64,000 nucleotides of DNA from Batillaria attramentaria (taxonomy: Eukaryota > Mollusca > Gastropoda > Batillariidae), in the NCBI GenBank assembly GCA_018292915.2, contig JACVVK020000541.1, positions 219,001 through 283,000 on the forward strand. The letters are read 5' to 3'. Positions 43,214 through 53,774 of this stretch are shown here, piece after piece. Position 1 is the stretch's first letter. Every line of letters begins with the position of its first letter. Under the pieces are notes generated by a model. The model saw only the letters and a list, made by a program, of their open reading frames with translations, searched no databases and was not told the DNA's origin. The position numbers and the translations under genes are program-made.

Positions 43214-43555
43214 TATTACTTTCCACACGGAAATGATGAACATCTCGCAGTGGGAAAAGTGTGAATGTCTCCATGGAATGAATTGCAACGACCTCGTCTT
43301 GGAATTTGATGCTGACTTTTGTCTTTGAGAGCATTGCGTGACTCAAAATAAAAGTACTGCAGTCGGTATTGTAGATGTAACTAAAAGGAAAGAGGTGCAC
43401 AAAAAGGATAGGCATTATCATGAACAAATTAACAATTGAGTGTTATGCAATATACGTTGAAAATGTAGTGACATTGCCGCCTTATAATGAAATTCCTCCC
43501 TTTTCAAACCGTCCACTTTCTACTCTTACCATATTTCTAGTGATGGTATACTTAC

Positions 43556-43882
43556 ACACTGTGTTGAGGCGACAAGAGACTCGTGTAGAGACACCAGTAG
43601 AACAGCGAATACTGTAGTCAGCCAGGGCCCGTGAGGGAGACTTGATGGTCAGCTGACTGACGGTGGATGACGGGCGGGACAGTCCGTACAGAGTCGGTAA
43701 GGTGGGGTTACAGGTGCTGGGGGTACATGATCCTATTGCTACATTCCCCGTATTGCCGACTTCGTCAATGAGGGACCATCCGACAGTGTCCTGGGCACTA
43801 AACTGGTCACACGTGATGATGACGTCACGGGCTGTCTCGCTGACCTCAACATCGCCTGACCTACAGGCCGGCAGTCGGATAC
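43556..43882 (-). CDS. Ig-like gene, exon 2 (Ig-like domain 1)
   Basis: Acceptor ACTGTAG before 43882 and donor GTAAGT at 43555-43550. It is 327 nt, phase 1 in and phase 1 out, the classic class for shuffled extracellular domains. Frame: IRLPACRSGDVEVSETARD, VIITCDQFSAQDTVGWSLID, GSCTPSTCNPTLPTLYGL, STVSQLTIKSPSRALADYSI and RCSTGVSTRVSCRLNTV. It has Cys in the expected B- and F-strand regions plus two extra pairs, and one core Trp. Joined to exon 1 it puts Gly at the junction (G|GT). I recall similar Cys-rich Ig-like repeats from gastropod secreted or membrane proteins of unknown function. Ligand and role cannot be read from this. Confidence 0.78.
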
Positions 43883-44785
43883 CTACAGTCACATGAGTTA
43901 CATTGCAGATACACTCATAAACAAAACATGTTTGATCGGCAGTTATATCTCACACTATGAATTGCTGGCAATGGCCCGAACTAAATCCAAACTTGTCGAA
44001 TGCTCAAATTTGTGAATTTGACATAGTTTACATTGCAAAGCTATTTAAGTTCACTTGAACTAAAACTCATCCGATGCGACCGTGAAGTCCAACTCTATTG
44101 GCATATTTATTCTGAAAGAAAACAATTTGGTCGTCGGGAGCTTTTGGCACAGTATGTATGTATACAAACACGCGCTCCTGAGGTGTCAGTGTGCCAAGCA
44201 TCTGATACTGAATTGGTCTGTGAACAGCTTTGTCCTTATCAGTGATATCACTGTCTTTATCTCTTTTTCAAAGCCTTTCACAAGACCCATAGTATCTTAG
44301 ATTTGTTTCACATGTCCAGAATGTTTGTTTTTCAACAAACTGAACAAATTTACCATGAATTGTAAAGAATGCCATAAGTTTGTTTGTCGCCAGGTGCGCA
44401 CAGTCAAAAGTACGTCCTAAAAATAGAAAATGACGATACTAAAAAAATGCGAATCGTTACAGGTAAGATATCTTCAGATTTGGATTCAGCACACAAAATA
44501 CATCTAGGATCACCCATTTTTTTGGTACTTTAGAAAACCTGTCCACGGAAAAGATATTTTAAGCAGTAATTTGGGTGCGTCTCACCGCCTATAATTCAGG
44601 AAAAGTTGCGTACGTGCACAATTTTGATACTTTAGCTAGTATTGTTTTCAGTTGCTTCAGTACCGCAACTTTAAGTGATAGCGGGCTGACCCCACGTAAC
44701 TCCACAGGTGCGCAGGCAGAGGGGGGGAAAAGTATAAAAGCTGCTCTAAAACGTGACTAGTATTAGCAGACAGCCGACCGTTTTT
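43883..44785. other. Intron 1 sequence with a short dispersed repeat
   Basis: 44650-44697 (AAGTGATAGCGGGCTGACCC and flanks) matches 10117-10166. Nothing else is recognised. Confidence 0.5.
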
Positions 44786-44924
44786 AAGTTGTTTCTCTAT
44801 AGAGAAACAGCTTCATGGGATGGGGCAGATTTTGCTGCGCGCAGCGGCAAGTTTCAGTGGTACCAAAGATTCTCTATACGGTCTGTTTGGAAATTTTACA
44901 TTTTCATTTTTCTCAGAATCTAGA
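44786..44924 (+). mobile_element. Hairpin-ended repeat, AAGTTGTTTCTC family, copy 2 (left end)
   Basis: A near-perfect palindrome at 44786-44813 (one mismatch in the second arm) is followed by TGGGGCAGATTTTGCTGCGC, the reverse of the sequence beside the hairpin at 3674-3703. The body is not traceable past the SINE fragment at 44925. Confidence 0.65.
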
Positions 44925-45022
44925 TGGGTGGGCGAGTGGGTGGGGATGGGTGGTTGTTTGGGGGTTCAGCGTCCTTTCCCACCACATACGGGTGATATCA
45001 AAGACGGGGCAACGATGATCAA
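44925..45022 (-). mobile_element. Headless fragment of the 2.3-kb-type SINE
   Basis: GGGTGATATCAAAGACGGGG and CAACGATGATCAA match the SINE body at 2345-2385. The tRNA head is absent. Confidence 0.75.
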
Positions 45023-45094
45023 GTTACCTTGCAAACTTTGAGTAAAGAAATACTTAATACACGTGCACTGACGCCGTCGCTTGCGAGTGCGAGT

Positions 45095-45113
45095 GCGCGA
45101 GCGCGCGCGCGCG

Positions 45114-45196
<83 letters not shown>

Positions 45197-45210
45197 GCGC
45201 GCGCGCGAGC
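45095..45210. repeat. (GC)n(CA)n(GC)n tract
   Basis: GC alternation, about 75 bases of CA repeat, then GC alternation again. It is an alternating purine-pyrimidine stretch of over 110 bases and a strong Z-DNA candidate. Related words (GTTACCTTGCAAA) flank it at 45022 and 45267. Long His/Thr and Cys/Val frames across it are artefacts. Confidence 0.95.
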
Positions 45211-45309
45211 ACTCCCAAACACACAAACACACAAACGCACAAATGGAATCCTCGACATTGGGTTGGTTACCTTGCAAATTATACAAGAAGTCAGCCTGAG
45301 TGTACGCTC

Positions 45310-45640
45310 ATACTCCCCCCCCCCCCCCCACCACCACACACACACGCTCCTCCCCCCCCCCCCTCCCCGCCCCCGTCCTCCTCCATCAGGCGCCATCCCT
45401 TATAGACTACGCGCCGGTATTAGCTTCCAAATCTGTCCATTTCGGGTTTGGGCATCTAATTCCTAATTTTCACATGATATGCAGTATAGTTGAAGTACTC
45501 CATTAACACCCCCCCCCCCCCCCCAACCACCACCACCACCCCTCCCCGTTACCCCCCCCCCCGTGTTACCCCCCCCCCCCGTGTTACCCCCCCCCCCCGT
45601 GTTACCCCCCCCCCCGTGTTACCCCCACCCCCCAACCAGT
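45310..45640. repeat. C-run minisatellite, G-quadruplex-prone on the minus strand
   Basis: C homopolymers at 45315-45328 and 45351-45367 are followed by a minisatellite at 45548-45630 with four or five copies of GTGTTACCCCCCCCCCC-type units (about 18 bp). The minus strand has at least five runs of ten or so G separated by short loops. Confidence 0.92.
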
Positions 45641-45769
45641 CCACACAAACACCATGAAGCCTGAGCTCTGTTCAGTTTAGTTTGGCACTACCCAATCCTA
45701 CCCTCTTTTTTCCCCCACCTCCTCTCTCACTCTTAACCCATGTGACCCCAGCACTAACCATTTAACCTT

Positions 45770-46258
45770 TTTTTTTTCTGCCACAACTCTTTGCCGGCTC
45801 CAGTGGTGTTTTTTCCCAGGTCATGGGTGGAATCCACGGAGGGCTCGGAAGTTGGGGCAATTTTTATTATGCATGATGATGGAGATGAGGATGATGGTAA
45901 GATGATGCTATGGAGGTCCGTGTGGTTTGGGACTGCGGGACAGGGCCGCATTCCACGCTTCCTGTCATAAATATCCCGGCATTAACCAGGCTCGGGAACT
46001 ACGGCACCTGCGGTGCCGGCCGTGTAATCATCCACATCATAAGACGTGTCATACCAAGGGAAGCACCCCCAAAGTCGCACCCGTGAAGTGGGTGAAGCTC
46101 GGCTGTGTGGCAACAGCCTCCCCATTGGGCCCATAGCACACCCGCTCTGGGTAGGAGCCGACCTAGGTAGGAAAAATCCCGCTTGCCTCGGCTGGGACTC
46201 GAACCCGGGTCTCCCGGTCCATAGTCCGAAGTGCTAACCACTACACTACGGGGGCCGG
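45770..46258 (-). mobile_element. tRNA-derived SINE with perfect 15-bp target duplication, minus strand
   Basis: TAACCATTTAACCTT occurs at 45755-45769 and 46259-46273. From 46258 on the minus strand: CCGTAGTGTAGTGGTTAGC (box A-like), then GGGTTCGAGTCCCAGC (box B), then a body of about 400 bases ending in an A run (plus-strand T run 45770-45777). The element is 489 bp. Its head and tail differ from the other SINEs, so it is a separate family. Perfect flanking repeats mark a fairly recent insertion. Confidence 0.93.
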
Positions 46259-46273
46259 TAACCATTTAACCTT

Positions 46274-47069
46274 AACCTGACCCTAGTAACCCTAACCTGC
46301 AACCCTAACTCTCACCTTTACACCTTCCACCCCCCTCCCCCCCCCCCCCCTTCCCCTTTTCCAGTGCATTTTTGTGAAATTTCATGCATTTTATTATATA
46401 TTTGGGCAGCATGTGCAGTTCCAAGGACAGATACTCACACATTTTACTGTTGATGGAGCAGCAAGCTTATTCTAAAAGTGGTTTCAGCAGGTTTCATGGT
46501 CTGCATGAGAAATCAGCTGGCACACAGGCTGTTCTCCTCAGGCAACTAGGAAAAACTTGCCAGTAGATTGGCTGCATACTTGGTGTGAGCGTGGCAACTG
46601 TTTTGGTGATTCCAAAGGGGGTAGGTTCAAAATACCTATTGCATGCTGTAAACATGGCCTGGGAGACTGTACTGGCTGATTTTGAAGATCCCAGATGATT
46701 TTGATTATGTTCAGGAACTGAAGCAGTTAGCCCGCAGCTGTGAAATCTGACTAGTTTTGAGGGGTGGTATAGGAAAAAAAGCACCAAAATATAATCAACT
46801 GCCCAAAAGTTATCTTGTTAGGTTCATTACACACAGGACATGTGTAGCTACTTGCTGTGAAAAAATTGAGTTGATAATTTGAAAAGAACTTGTGTTTTAG
46901 TGGTCTCAATAGTTGTGCAGTCATGAAAAAAGTGTGCCTCTGCTGCTTGACTTTTCATCTGCAGCGGCATGTGTAAGAGGAATATATAGCGTTTTCCTCC
47001 AGATGTGCATCTCTGGTATGTAGCCTGTTTACACATTCAGTCAAGCATGTCGCCCTTGGTGTCCTAATC
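46274..47069. other. Intron 1 sequence, no recognised feature
   Basis: A C run lies at about 46329-46350. The words CCCTAACC near 46290-46315 are telomere-like but not a true array. No gene recognised. Confidence 0.45.
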
Positions 47070-47400
47070 TTATATCCCAATGGCCATCACACCAACTGTG
47101 TGAGACTGACATCGCTGACCAGAACAGAAAACGAACTTTGCTAGGTTTAGAGCTCCGTTGTCCTGTGAGGCAAGTAATGACACACACTGCTGCTCCAAGG
47201 TAGTCTCATATACAACCGCAGTACCCAGGTATTCAAGTCTTACATCGGAATACATATGGCAGACAAACAGTATGTGTATCTCATCCTCTACAGACTCCAG
47301 GCAGAAAGGACGTGCGCTGATTCGGTACGTCAGAATAACGGTATCTGTGACTGTTAAAGGGGGAGACCCCCATCCTTCGCGTTTGAACGTTTTTTGTTTG
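47070..47400 (-). pseudogene. LINE protein C-terminal remnant
   Basis: Minus strand: RISARPFCLESVEDEIHILF, VCHMYSDVRLEYLG, then LLASQDNGALNLAKFVFCS. The order (C, then VEDEIHxLFVCxxYxxxR, then an LLxSQ...LAKFV helix) matches the C-terminal Cys/His-containing end of many non-LTR retrotransposon proteins. The open frame continues upstream to 47570 but with no LINE motif. No 3' tail or flanking repeat was found. Confidence 0.55.
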
Positions 47401-47570
47401 AACCTCAACAAGGACTTGTACTGTCTCCGCAAAGCGCGGTAAAGGTAACTATGCCGATCAACCCCGAAGAGCGAAGCAAAAACGCTTCGCTCGAAACATT
47501 TTGGGGCCTCGCAAAGAGATTTTGGACCTTCGGGCTTCGCTCGACATGCAATGCGATGAACTCCGATCAA

Positions 47571-48358
47571 CCACGAATGATTTCGCCAGACGCTATCTGA
47601 TTGGCTGGTCCAGATTAACGATTATGTAACTTTGTACTCCTGGTTTAGACAGAGTCAGTCAGTTAGACCGTTTCTAATGTTTAGAGAGACTCTAGTGTCA
47701 GGCTCGTTTGTTTCATGCCCAGTCAGAGAGGGAGGTTTCCCAGCTTCTTGTGTAACATGCAGTGCACACGCGGCCGCGTGTGTATTGTCTGTTCTTTCAG
47801 TACCGACGGTCACTACACAGAGTAAGGAATTCCATTCACAGAGTGACCGCGCTCTCGGTTTATATCATTCACGGAATTGTCCACTCCCCGCTACTTCCAG
47901 CTGTACTGTCACGTCCCACTGATATAGCAGCTTAGTTTCTTCCGCGCATTCTGTTGTTATATTTGTAGAGTAGTGTTTAGTAGTCTCTAGGTTGTTGCCC
48001 GACAAGTTTTAATCATCACGCTCATATATTTTGAGCCGAATCTGTGTTGCCTTATTACATCTAACGATTCATATAATCCGCATGTAACTTCTACTGGAAT
48101 AAGTGAACACTCTGATTTTTACTCTCTTGTCAGTTGTTCCTTTCGAGAGATAGTGTAAGTTTGATGAGTGATTGAGTGCGTAGATGTGTGTGGCACGTAG
48201 GCCCGACAGTATGATGCAATACTCTTTCGCACTTTAGTCATTCTTAACACACATGTCAGAGTAGCTCACTAAACTAAATCTGTAGCGTTCCCGACAACCA
48301 CGACGACCCCACACCCGGGGCGCTACAACTACTCAGTCGGGATCAACGATCAACTTGC
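47571..48358. other. Unassigned sequence left of the gypsy fragment
   Basis: Stretch 47625-48327 begins TG and ends CA and precedes retroelement coding sequence, so a 5' LTR was considered. It does not match the sequence after the integrase, and no tRNA primer-binding site follows. Left unassigned. Confidence 0.35.
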
Positions 48359-50001
48359 TGATCACCGTCATCTGCAGAAAGAAACTACAGCCAAATCCAC
48401 AAAGAAGCCCTAGCCATCATCTATGGTTTGCGGAAATTCTACCAGTATCTGTACGGACGACAGTTCATACTGGTGACTGATCACAAGACCCTGACGGCGC
48501 TGTTCGGACCAAAGAAAGGGACACCACTTCTTGCAGCTAACAGACTAGCTCGGTGGGCCCTATGGCTGAACCAGTTCGACTACACGATCGAGTACCGGAA
48601 AACTGCAGATCACGGCAATGCAGATGCCCTCAGTCGCTTGCCTTCTGGAGACGACATCGACTTTGACAGGAAGGAGAGTGGGGAAGACATGGACATGGTG
48701 TGCGCCATCCGAGTTCTCAGTCTTCAAGTCAAACCCTTCGACTCCAACATCCTTCGTCAAGAGTCAGGCAAAGATCCAGCGATAGCTACAGTGGTGCGCT
48801 ACGTGTGCGAAGGGTGGCCGCTAAAGCATGCTGAGATCAACGAAGAAGTCAGTAAGTTCCAGATGTTGTCCGATTCTCTCAGTATCTGCCACGGATGCCT
48901 CATCTATGGTACAAGAGTTGTGATTCCACAAAGCCTGCAGCCCAAGATCCTTGATCTTCTGCACATAGGACACTTCGGCGTGGAACGCATGGATCAGTTG
49001 GCAAGAACTGCAGATATACTGGCCCGATATCGACGCTGCAATAGAGATGACGAGTCGACGATGTGACTCATGCGGCGAACATCAAAACACCATCATAAAA
49101 AGCCATCCAAACCGCCAGTTCATCCCTGGATCTTACTAGAGAAGCCATGGAGCCGAGTACACTTGGACCACGCCATCAACTTCATGGGCACCAACTGGCT
49201 GGTGATCACAGATGCTTACTCAAAGTACCCGTGCACCCACCCAACGTCATCCACGTCCACTAGAGCTACTCTAGACCTGCTGGAAGAAGACTTCGCTCAC
49301 TTCGGATACCCACACACGTTGGTCTCCGACAATGCAACCACCTTTGTTTCTGAAGAGTTCCAGAGCTGGTGCAATGAACGTGGGATCAAGCACCTGACAG
49401 GAGCGCCCTATCATCCTGCTAGCAAAGGAGCTGCAGAACGGCTGGTGCAAACTTTCAAGCAAGCTCTCAGGAAGTCTTCTCCCCGAAGCGAGCGCTTCAA
49501 GAGTTTCTTATACAGTACCGGATAATGCCGACATCCTGCGGATTCTCTTCGAGTGAACTCTTGATGTCCAGGCAGATTCGGACAAGGATCGACACTTTGC
49601 TTCCCTCGCCAGCACACATAGCTCAGGGCAAGCAATCCAAGGAGGCATCTAAAACTCAAGTGACTCCGGAACCAGGAAGTGTCGCCCAGGTGACCAGGCA
49701 GTACAAGGCTGGAGATCCAGTATACGCACTGTACTATGGACCTCACCATGCCAAGCAGCCCAGTTGGGTACCAGCAGTGGTCAAGAAGTCGATGGGTACT
49801 CGCTGCTTCAACGTCAAGGTAGTTCCTCGTGGCCCAGTTTGGAGACGACACTGGGAACAGTTGCGCCCACGTTACGCTTCTGAGGAGGACAACGAACCTG
49901 GTGATTCAGCAGATGCCTCTGAGCTCCCGATCGACCATCCGATGGAGATTTTGGAGAATGTGCAGCACTGCACAGCGTTCTGGGTTCTTCCTCTTTTATG
50001 A
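48359..50001 (+). pseudogene. Ty3/gypsy polyprotein fragment: RNase H and integrase
   Basis: Protease and reverse transcriptase are missing; the frame starts in RNase H (RNYSQIHKEALAIIYGLRKF near 48380, FILVTDHKTLTALFG, then NADALSRLP). Integrase: a linker with HFGVERMDQLART, a zinc-binding Cys pair (CDSC near 49065, in a third frame), HLDHA with the first catalytic Asp (about 49160), VSDNATTF with the second (about 49325) and AERLVQTFKQAL with the Glu (about 49435), then in a new frame a C-terminal region ending RRHWEQLRPRY (about 49845). Frameshifts occur near 49012, 49105 and 49510, so it is inactive. Described only; no repaired version is given. Confidence 0.9.
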
Positions 50002-50115
50002 GTTTGTTCTTCGCACATCTTTTGTTAATAAAGTATTGGAGTTGTATCCTGTTGTATCCCGTGTTTTCTCTGCGAGTGCACCGAGAGAGCGACATAGCAG
50101 GAGAAAAATACAACA
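49960..50115 (+). repeat. Probable short gypsy LTR
   Basis: Directly follows the integrase frame. Starts TGTGCAGC, contains a TTAATAAAGT poly(A) signal (50026) and ends ATACAACA. It is about 156 bp. The same unit occurs alone at 28429-28580 and 62860-63015, as solo LTRs do. No second LTR was found on the left, in keeping with 5' truncation. Confidence 0.6.
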
Positions 50116-50589
50116 CTTAAGCGATTTGTAGTGCTAGACTTCAACGAAATATTTTCCGATGTATACGATGGCCATTCTAGACTGTTCTTTTGTTTTACAA
50201 AGGACACCGTTTTGAGTCGCCACAAATTTCCCGTTTCCTACCGGTTCTGTAGAGGCATGGACTCCAAGCCAAGACTTTGCTTGGTTCCCGAGTTAATCTT
50301 TTACCACCTTTTCTTTTACCACCTGTCACTGACATGTACCCTGTCCCTTGTGATAACCACGCGCCACTGTGTTTGTCTACATCGTTCAACCATCACTACA
50401 GTTGTTACTGTCACACTGTTCTAAATACAATATGTAGCATACTGTAAGTTGAATTTTTAAAACAAGATGTGTATATTCTTGTTCACACTCTCGACCAAGC
50501 TGCAGTCTACCGCACACTAATGTACAATCAGGTCATGAAAGACGGTTGTGATATCTAACATTAAGCCACGCCGTTACGCAGTTCAATTC
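50116..50589. other. Intron 1 sequence, no recognised feature
   Basis: No motif or repeat recognised. Confidence 0.5.
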
Positions 50590-50783
50590 AATTCACTTCA
50601 AATCAAATTACTTTATTAATCCCAGAAAGGAAATTATAGGCCAACATAAAACATAACAATATTTTATAAGACATAATAATATAATAATAACAAATAAAAC
50701 TAACAGAAGCCTCTCCTATGAAAACCTTAAACTTCACGCACAAACAAATGAAAGTCTTGTAAACTCTCTCTCTCCCTCTCTCT

Positions 50784-50834
<51 letters not shown>

Positions 50835-51060
50835 GAGCGATAGAGCAAAAACATCCCCTACTGATTATACAGATTTGTTGTATAGGCGTGTGGCTGTCGG
50901 TACAAAACAACGTCTGCTACACTTGACAGCCACAAGTCGAGCACTAAAACTACTCTGCTGTGTTTTAAATGTGCTGAAGAGGGGATGGGTGTCATTGGTC
51001 ATGGTGTGTTTTGCGGGTAGTGCGGCGCTCAAACGTATCAATTAGGGAGTCCAGGCTAAA
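50590..51060 (-). pseudogene. LINE C-terminal remnant (Jockey/CR1-like) with 3' end
   Basis: Minus strand frame: MTNDTHPLFSTFKTQQSSF, SARLVAVKCSRRCFVPTATR, LYNKSV and a stop near 50868. The pattern HPL...F...S....R......RC..R....FVP.A.RLYN is the conserved end of many LINE proteins. Downstream come a (GT)n microsatellite (plus-strand AC at 50788-50832) and a 3' end with TTTCCTTTCTGGGATTAATA, like the terminal stem region of several LINEs. Confidence 0.7.
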
Positions 51061-51395
51061 CCCAACACAAGAGGTGGCTACCCTTACAATCTTGTCAAAA
51101 CGACCAGAATCATGCCTCAAATACATAAAAAGTCTGATCAATTTAAGGGGTACAATCATGTCAACAGCCTACATGGAAATGAGACTAGTACAGACTTTGC
51201 CTAAAACGTGAAGTAGAAACATATATATATAATGTATACATTGGAGTTTTACCACTTGCTAATGCTACCCATGTATCAGAACATTACCACTACTGCTCAG
51301 CTGTGTATAGTGCTCTGGTTGATTATCTGTCCTTAGCAATGGCTGTACATTACATATCTTTCTAGAAACTAAAGCCGACATGCATACATACATAC
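51061..51395. other. Intron 1 sequence beside the signal-peptide exon
   Basis: Contains TA-rich sequence near 51220-51240. The intron begins with donor GTATGT at 51395-51390 (minus strand). Confidence 0.55.
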
Positions 51396-51462
51396 CGCTG
51401 GCTGGGAATGTCAACAAATAAGGCCACACAACGACAAGGAACAGTGAACGTCCTGGCCCCAT
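51396..51462 (-). CDS. Ig-like gene, exon 1 (signal peptide)
   Basis: ATG at 51462 in the context GATATCATGG. The 22 codons read MGPGRSLFLVVVWPYLLTFP then AS, with a basic start, a hydrophobic core and a small-residue end (FPAS, then G). This is a standard signal peptide with a likely cleavage just before or at the exon junction. The donor G/GTATGT at 51396/51395 leaves phase 1, matching exon 2. Upstream ATGs near 51540 open only short frames that stop quickly. The product should enter the secretory pathway; whether it is secreted or membrane-bound depends on exons outside the window. Confidence 0.72.
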
Positions 51463-52892
51463 GATATCAACAAGTGAAGCGTTCTGTGGACATGTATCCG
51501 GCAGAGTAAACTCACACACTGTGTGTCTACATTCATAACATGGCCCACTTCTGGCCAAGAAAACACACCGATTGCACAGCGAGAAATATCAATCTTACTT
51601 CCTTGTTGGTGTCGCCGGCCTATGCACAGTCTAACACAGATACGCTGCAGTTTATTATTGTTGTATGTTGTCACTAAACCTGACTGAGAGAGTGGAGAAA
51701 TAAAGTGACTGTTGCCCACGTAAAAGTGTGTATTGTGTCATTGTTTGCAGAGAGTGTATATGAACGTTGTCTGTTAACTTGCACAGCGCAAACGACCGTT
51801 TTACATGCCATGACTGTGTGAGGTCGGACGTTGAACACTTTACTGTGACTGGGCCATAACTGCACGGTTGTTATGAGTTCGCGATAGTTGACTGGTCAGT
51901 CTCGGCAGTGGTCAGAAACTTTGCTTGCTTGATCCTCCGCCACACCAGGTGTCCGGGCGGTGTTTCTACTTTGGCTGTACACCGACACTGACGTGATGTC
52001 AATGTTTTCTGGTACGTATAACCGTCGGGTGTACACCCAGAGATGGTCGGGGGACCGCCTCTGACTGGAAGAAATCCCCTATAGTTGTGTTGAGACTGTA
52101 TGACAATAGCGACCTGAAAGTTAAGTTTCCATGCTGAAAAATCGCTTTGATTTAGCGCGACACGATAGGCAGCGTACTGTATGGACAGCGACAGTCACCA
52201 AAGTGTTGTATGACGCATCCTGTCGCCAGCGACCCGGTACGTATGAACCGTGACCGCACTGATGGTGTGTGTTAAAGATACTGATGCTACTATTACTAGG
52301 GAGAATTATGTTTTGCGTGTGAATGCATCTGTTCTTACACAGTGACCTGTGTGGCCCTCGTTCTTATGCTGTAGGTTTTAATGAGTGACCGGTCGGACTT
52401 GCCTCCGATTATCAAAGTCCAGTGGTGTGGCCCTCTTATTATTTTGTAGCTATGGATGACTGACGGTTCGAATTTAATTACCTTCCAGCTATGGGATGAA
52501 TCTCATTGGTCGTTTTCTTGTACCGGTCAGGCCACCCAACATTTGACCCGGTCACTGTCAGTAGTGACTGACACTCGGTAGAAGTCGACTTATAATACAT
52601 CGGCTTCCAATTTAATGGCTGAATTAGAATGAGGTTGTCAAAGGTTCCCTGGAGACAACAGCCAGTGTATATGTTGGACTGGGTACTGGCTGTGGGGAGG
52701 AGAAAGAACGGGGAGACCAGCAGAACCCACGCCAGGCTCAACACTGTGGTGAAACCCTTTTATTTGGCGAATAGCGCTGGGAGTAGTTATGGAATGCTAG
52801 TAACTGACTTGTGTGTCTTGTTTTTGGACTTCTAATTAAAAAAAAAAAAAGTATTCAGTTTTACTGGACTATATATATTTTTTTAGACTATA
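51463..52892. other. Upstream region of the Ig-like gene; one doubtful exon
   Basis: The promoter should lie here, but no TATA box or other element is clear. At 52692-52493 (minus) a frame runs from a good acceptor (TTTCTCCTCCCCACAG) to a possible donor (GGAAG/GTAATT) and reads STQSNIYTGCCLQGTFDN onwards, with four Cys and two Trp. The longer frame has no ATG. It could be an exon of another gene or chance. Two imperfect copies of TGTGGCCCTC followed by TTAT-type sequence lie near 52350 and 52428. Confidence 0.35.
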
Positions 52893-53141
52893 TCAAGTGC
52901 ACATGTTAAAAATCCCACGTCCATCTTTCGAAGAAGAGTAGGCTGTGGCCGGTGGTGTGGTAAACAGAAATACTGTCGAACGCAACAAAGTGAAACAGAA
53001 GAGTGCGGGTCCGCACATAAAGTAGCCTTTAGCGACAGCTTCGTTTTCTAGCCCAGCGACGCCGTGAGCATTTTAGGAAACAGCGATACGTGCGACGAGG
53101 AGAAGTGTACCATACCATACCATACCATACCATACCATACA
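52893..53141 (+). mobile_element. 5'-truncated SINE with (ACCAT)n tail
   Basis: The body matches the complement of 35950-36165 (GAAGAAGAGTAGGCTGTGGC, then AGAAATACTGTCG). The tail at 53108-53140 has about seven ACCAT repeats. The tRNA head is missing. Confidence 0.85.
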
Positions 53142-53279
53142 GAATGTATTAATTAGGACTATTATTCTCAGGATGGGGCGGCTGTTTTGATGCTTTAAGT
53201 CTTAGTCTTACAAGTAAACAGTTTTGTGCACCGCCAGCGTAATCCCCAAGACGGGAGCACTGGGAAAAGGAGTACAAAC

Positions 53280-53370
53280 TTCTGTCTGTCCGATGTTGAC
53301 CGTACGATCTCGAGTCCAGCCCTCAACCGGACCGACTGAGTTACCCGACTGCCGGTTTCAGAACTGTAAA
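53280..53370 (-). mobile_element. Possible tRNA-like SINE remnant
   Basis: Minus strand: GGGTAACTCAGTCGG (box A-like), then GGGCTGGACTCGAGATCGTA, resembling a tRNA D-arm and anticodon region. A clear box B is missing. C runs follow at 53382-53411. Confidence 0.35.
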
Positions 53371-53650
53371 CATATATCTCTCCCCCCCCCCCCTCCCCCC
53401 CCCCCCCCCCGGTTAAGCCATGGACCATATTGCAAAAATGCGGATCAAACCGGGTGTCTGTTATCTCCGAAAATAATGGATGTCTGTCGTCTACGAGCGC
53501 AGTTTGTCAGCACATAATCACCATCAGAAGAAAGTGATGTGGCGAAAATATATCCATTAGAATTTGCCCGCTTTTTTTCCATCACAATGGTGACTGGTGA
53601 GCACGTATGTAGAACTCGAGGTTAATTTAACCCACGGTTATGTTCAGCTT

Positions 53651-53774
53651 ACCTTTCTCTCCCCCTCGGGAACTGGAAAAATGCCTTGTTGGCACCGGAT
53701 TTCTTCAAACGTGCATTGTTGCAGCCTATGGCGCAGCAGAATTCGCCACCTTGCCCCTTTCTGTCTGTAGCCAT
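53651..53774 (-). pseudogene. THAP-like zinc-finger first exon
   Basis: ATG at 53774: MATDRKGQGGEFCCAIGCNN, ARLKKSGANKAFFQFPRGRE then R, followed by AGG/GTAAGC, a good splice donor (or a stop if unspliced). C-x3-4-C followed by F-x-FP is the opening of a THAP finger. The zinc-completing Cys and His would be in the next exon, not found. It is a different THAP sequence from the one at 28928, but sits in the same repeat family. Confidence 0.6.

Noticed and set aside
45019..45466. Long Thr-His, Val-Cys, Leu-Ser and similar frames over microsatellites (also 1701-2103, 4903-5142, 6717-7009, 54667-55194)
   Set aside because: Pure translation of dinucleotide repeats.
46285..46320. Telomere-like CCCTAACC words
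   Set aside because: Only a few imperfect copies with different spacers; not a TTAGGG array.
47625..48327. 703-bp TG...CA block as a gypsy 5' LTR
   Set aside because: It does not match the sequence after the integrase frame, lacks a following primer-binding site, and the coding part starts in the middle of RNase H.
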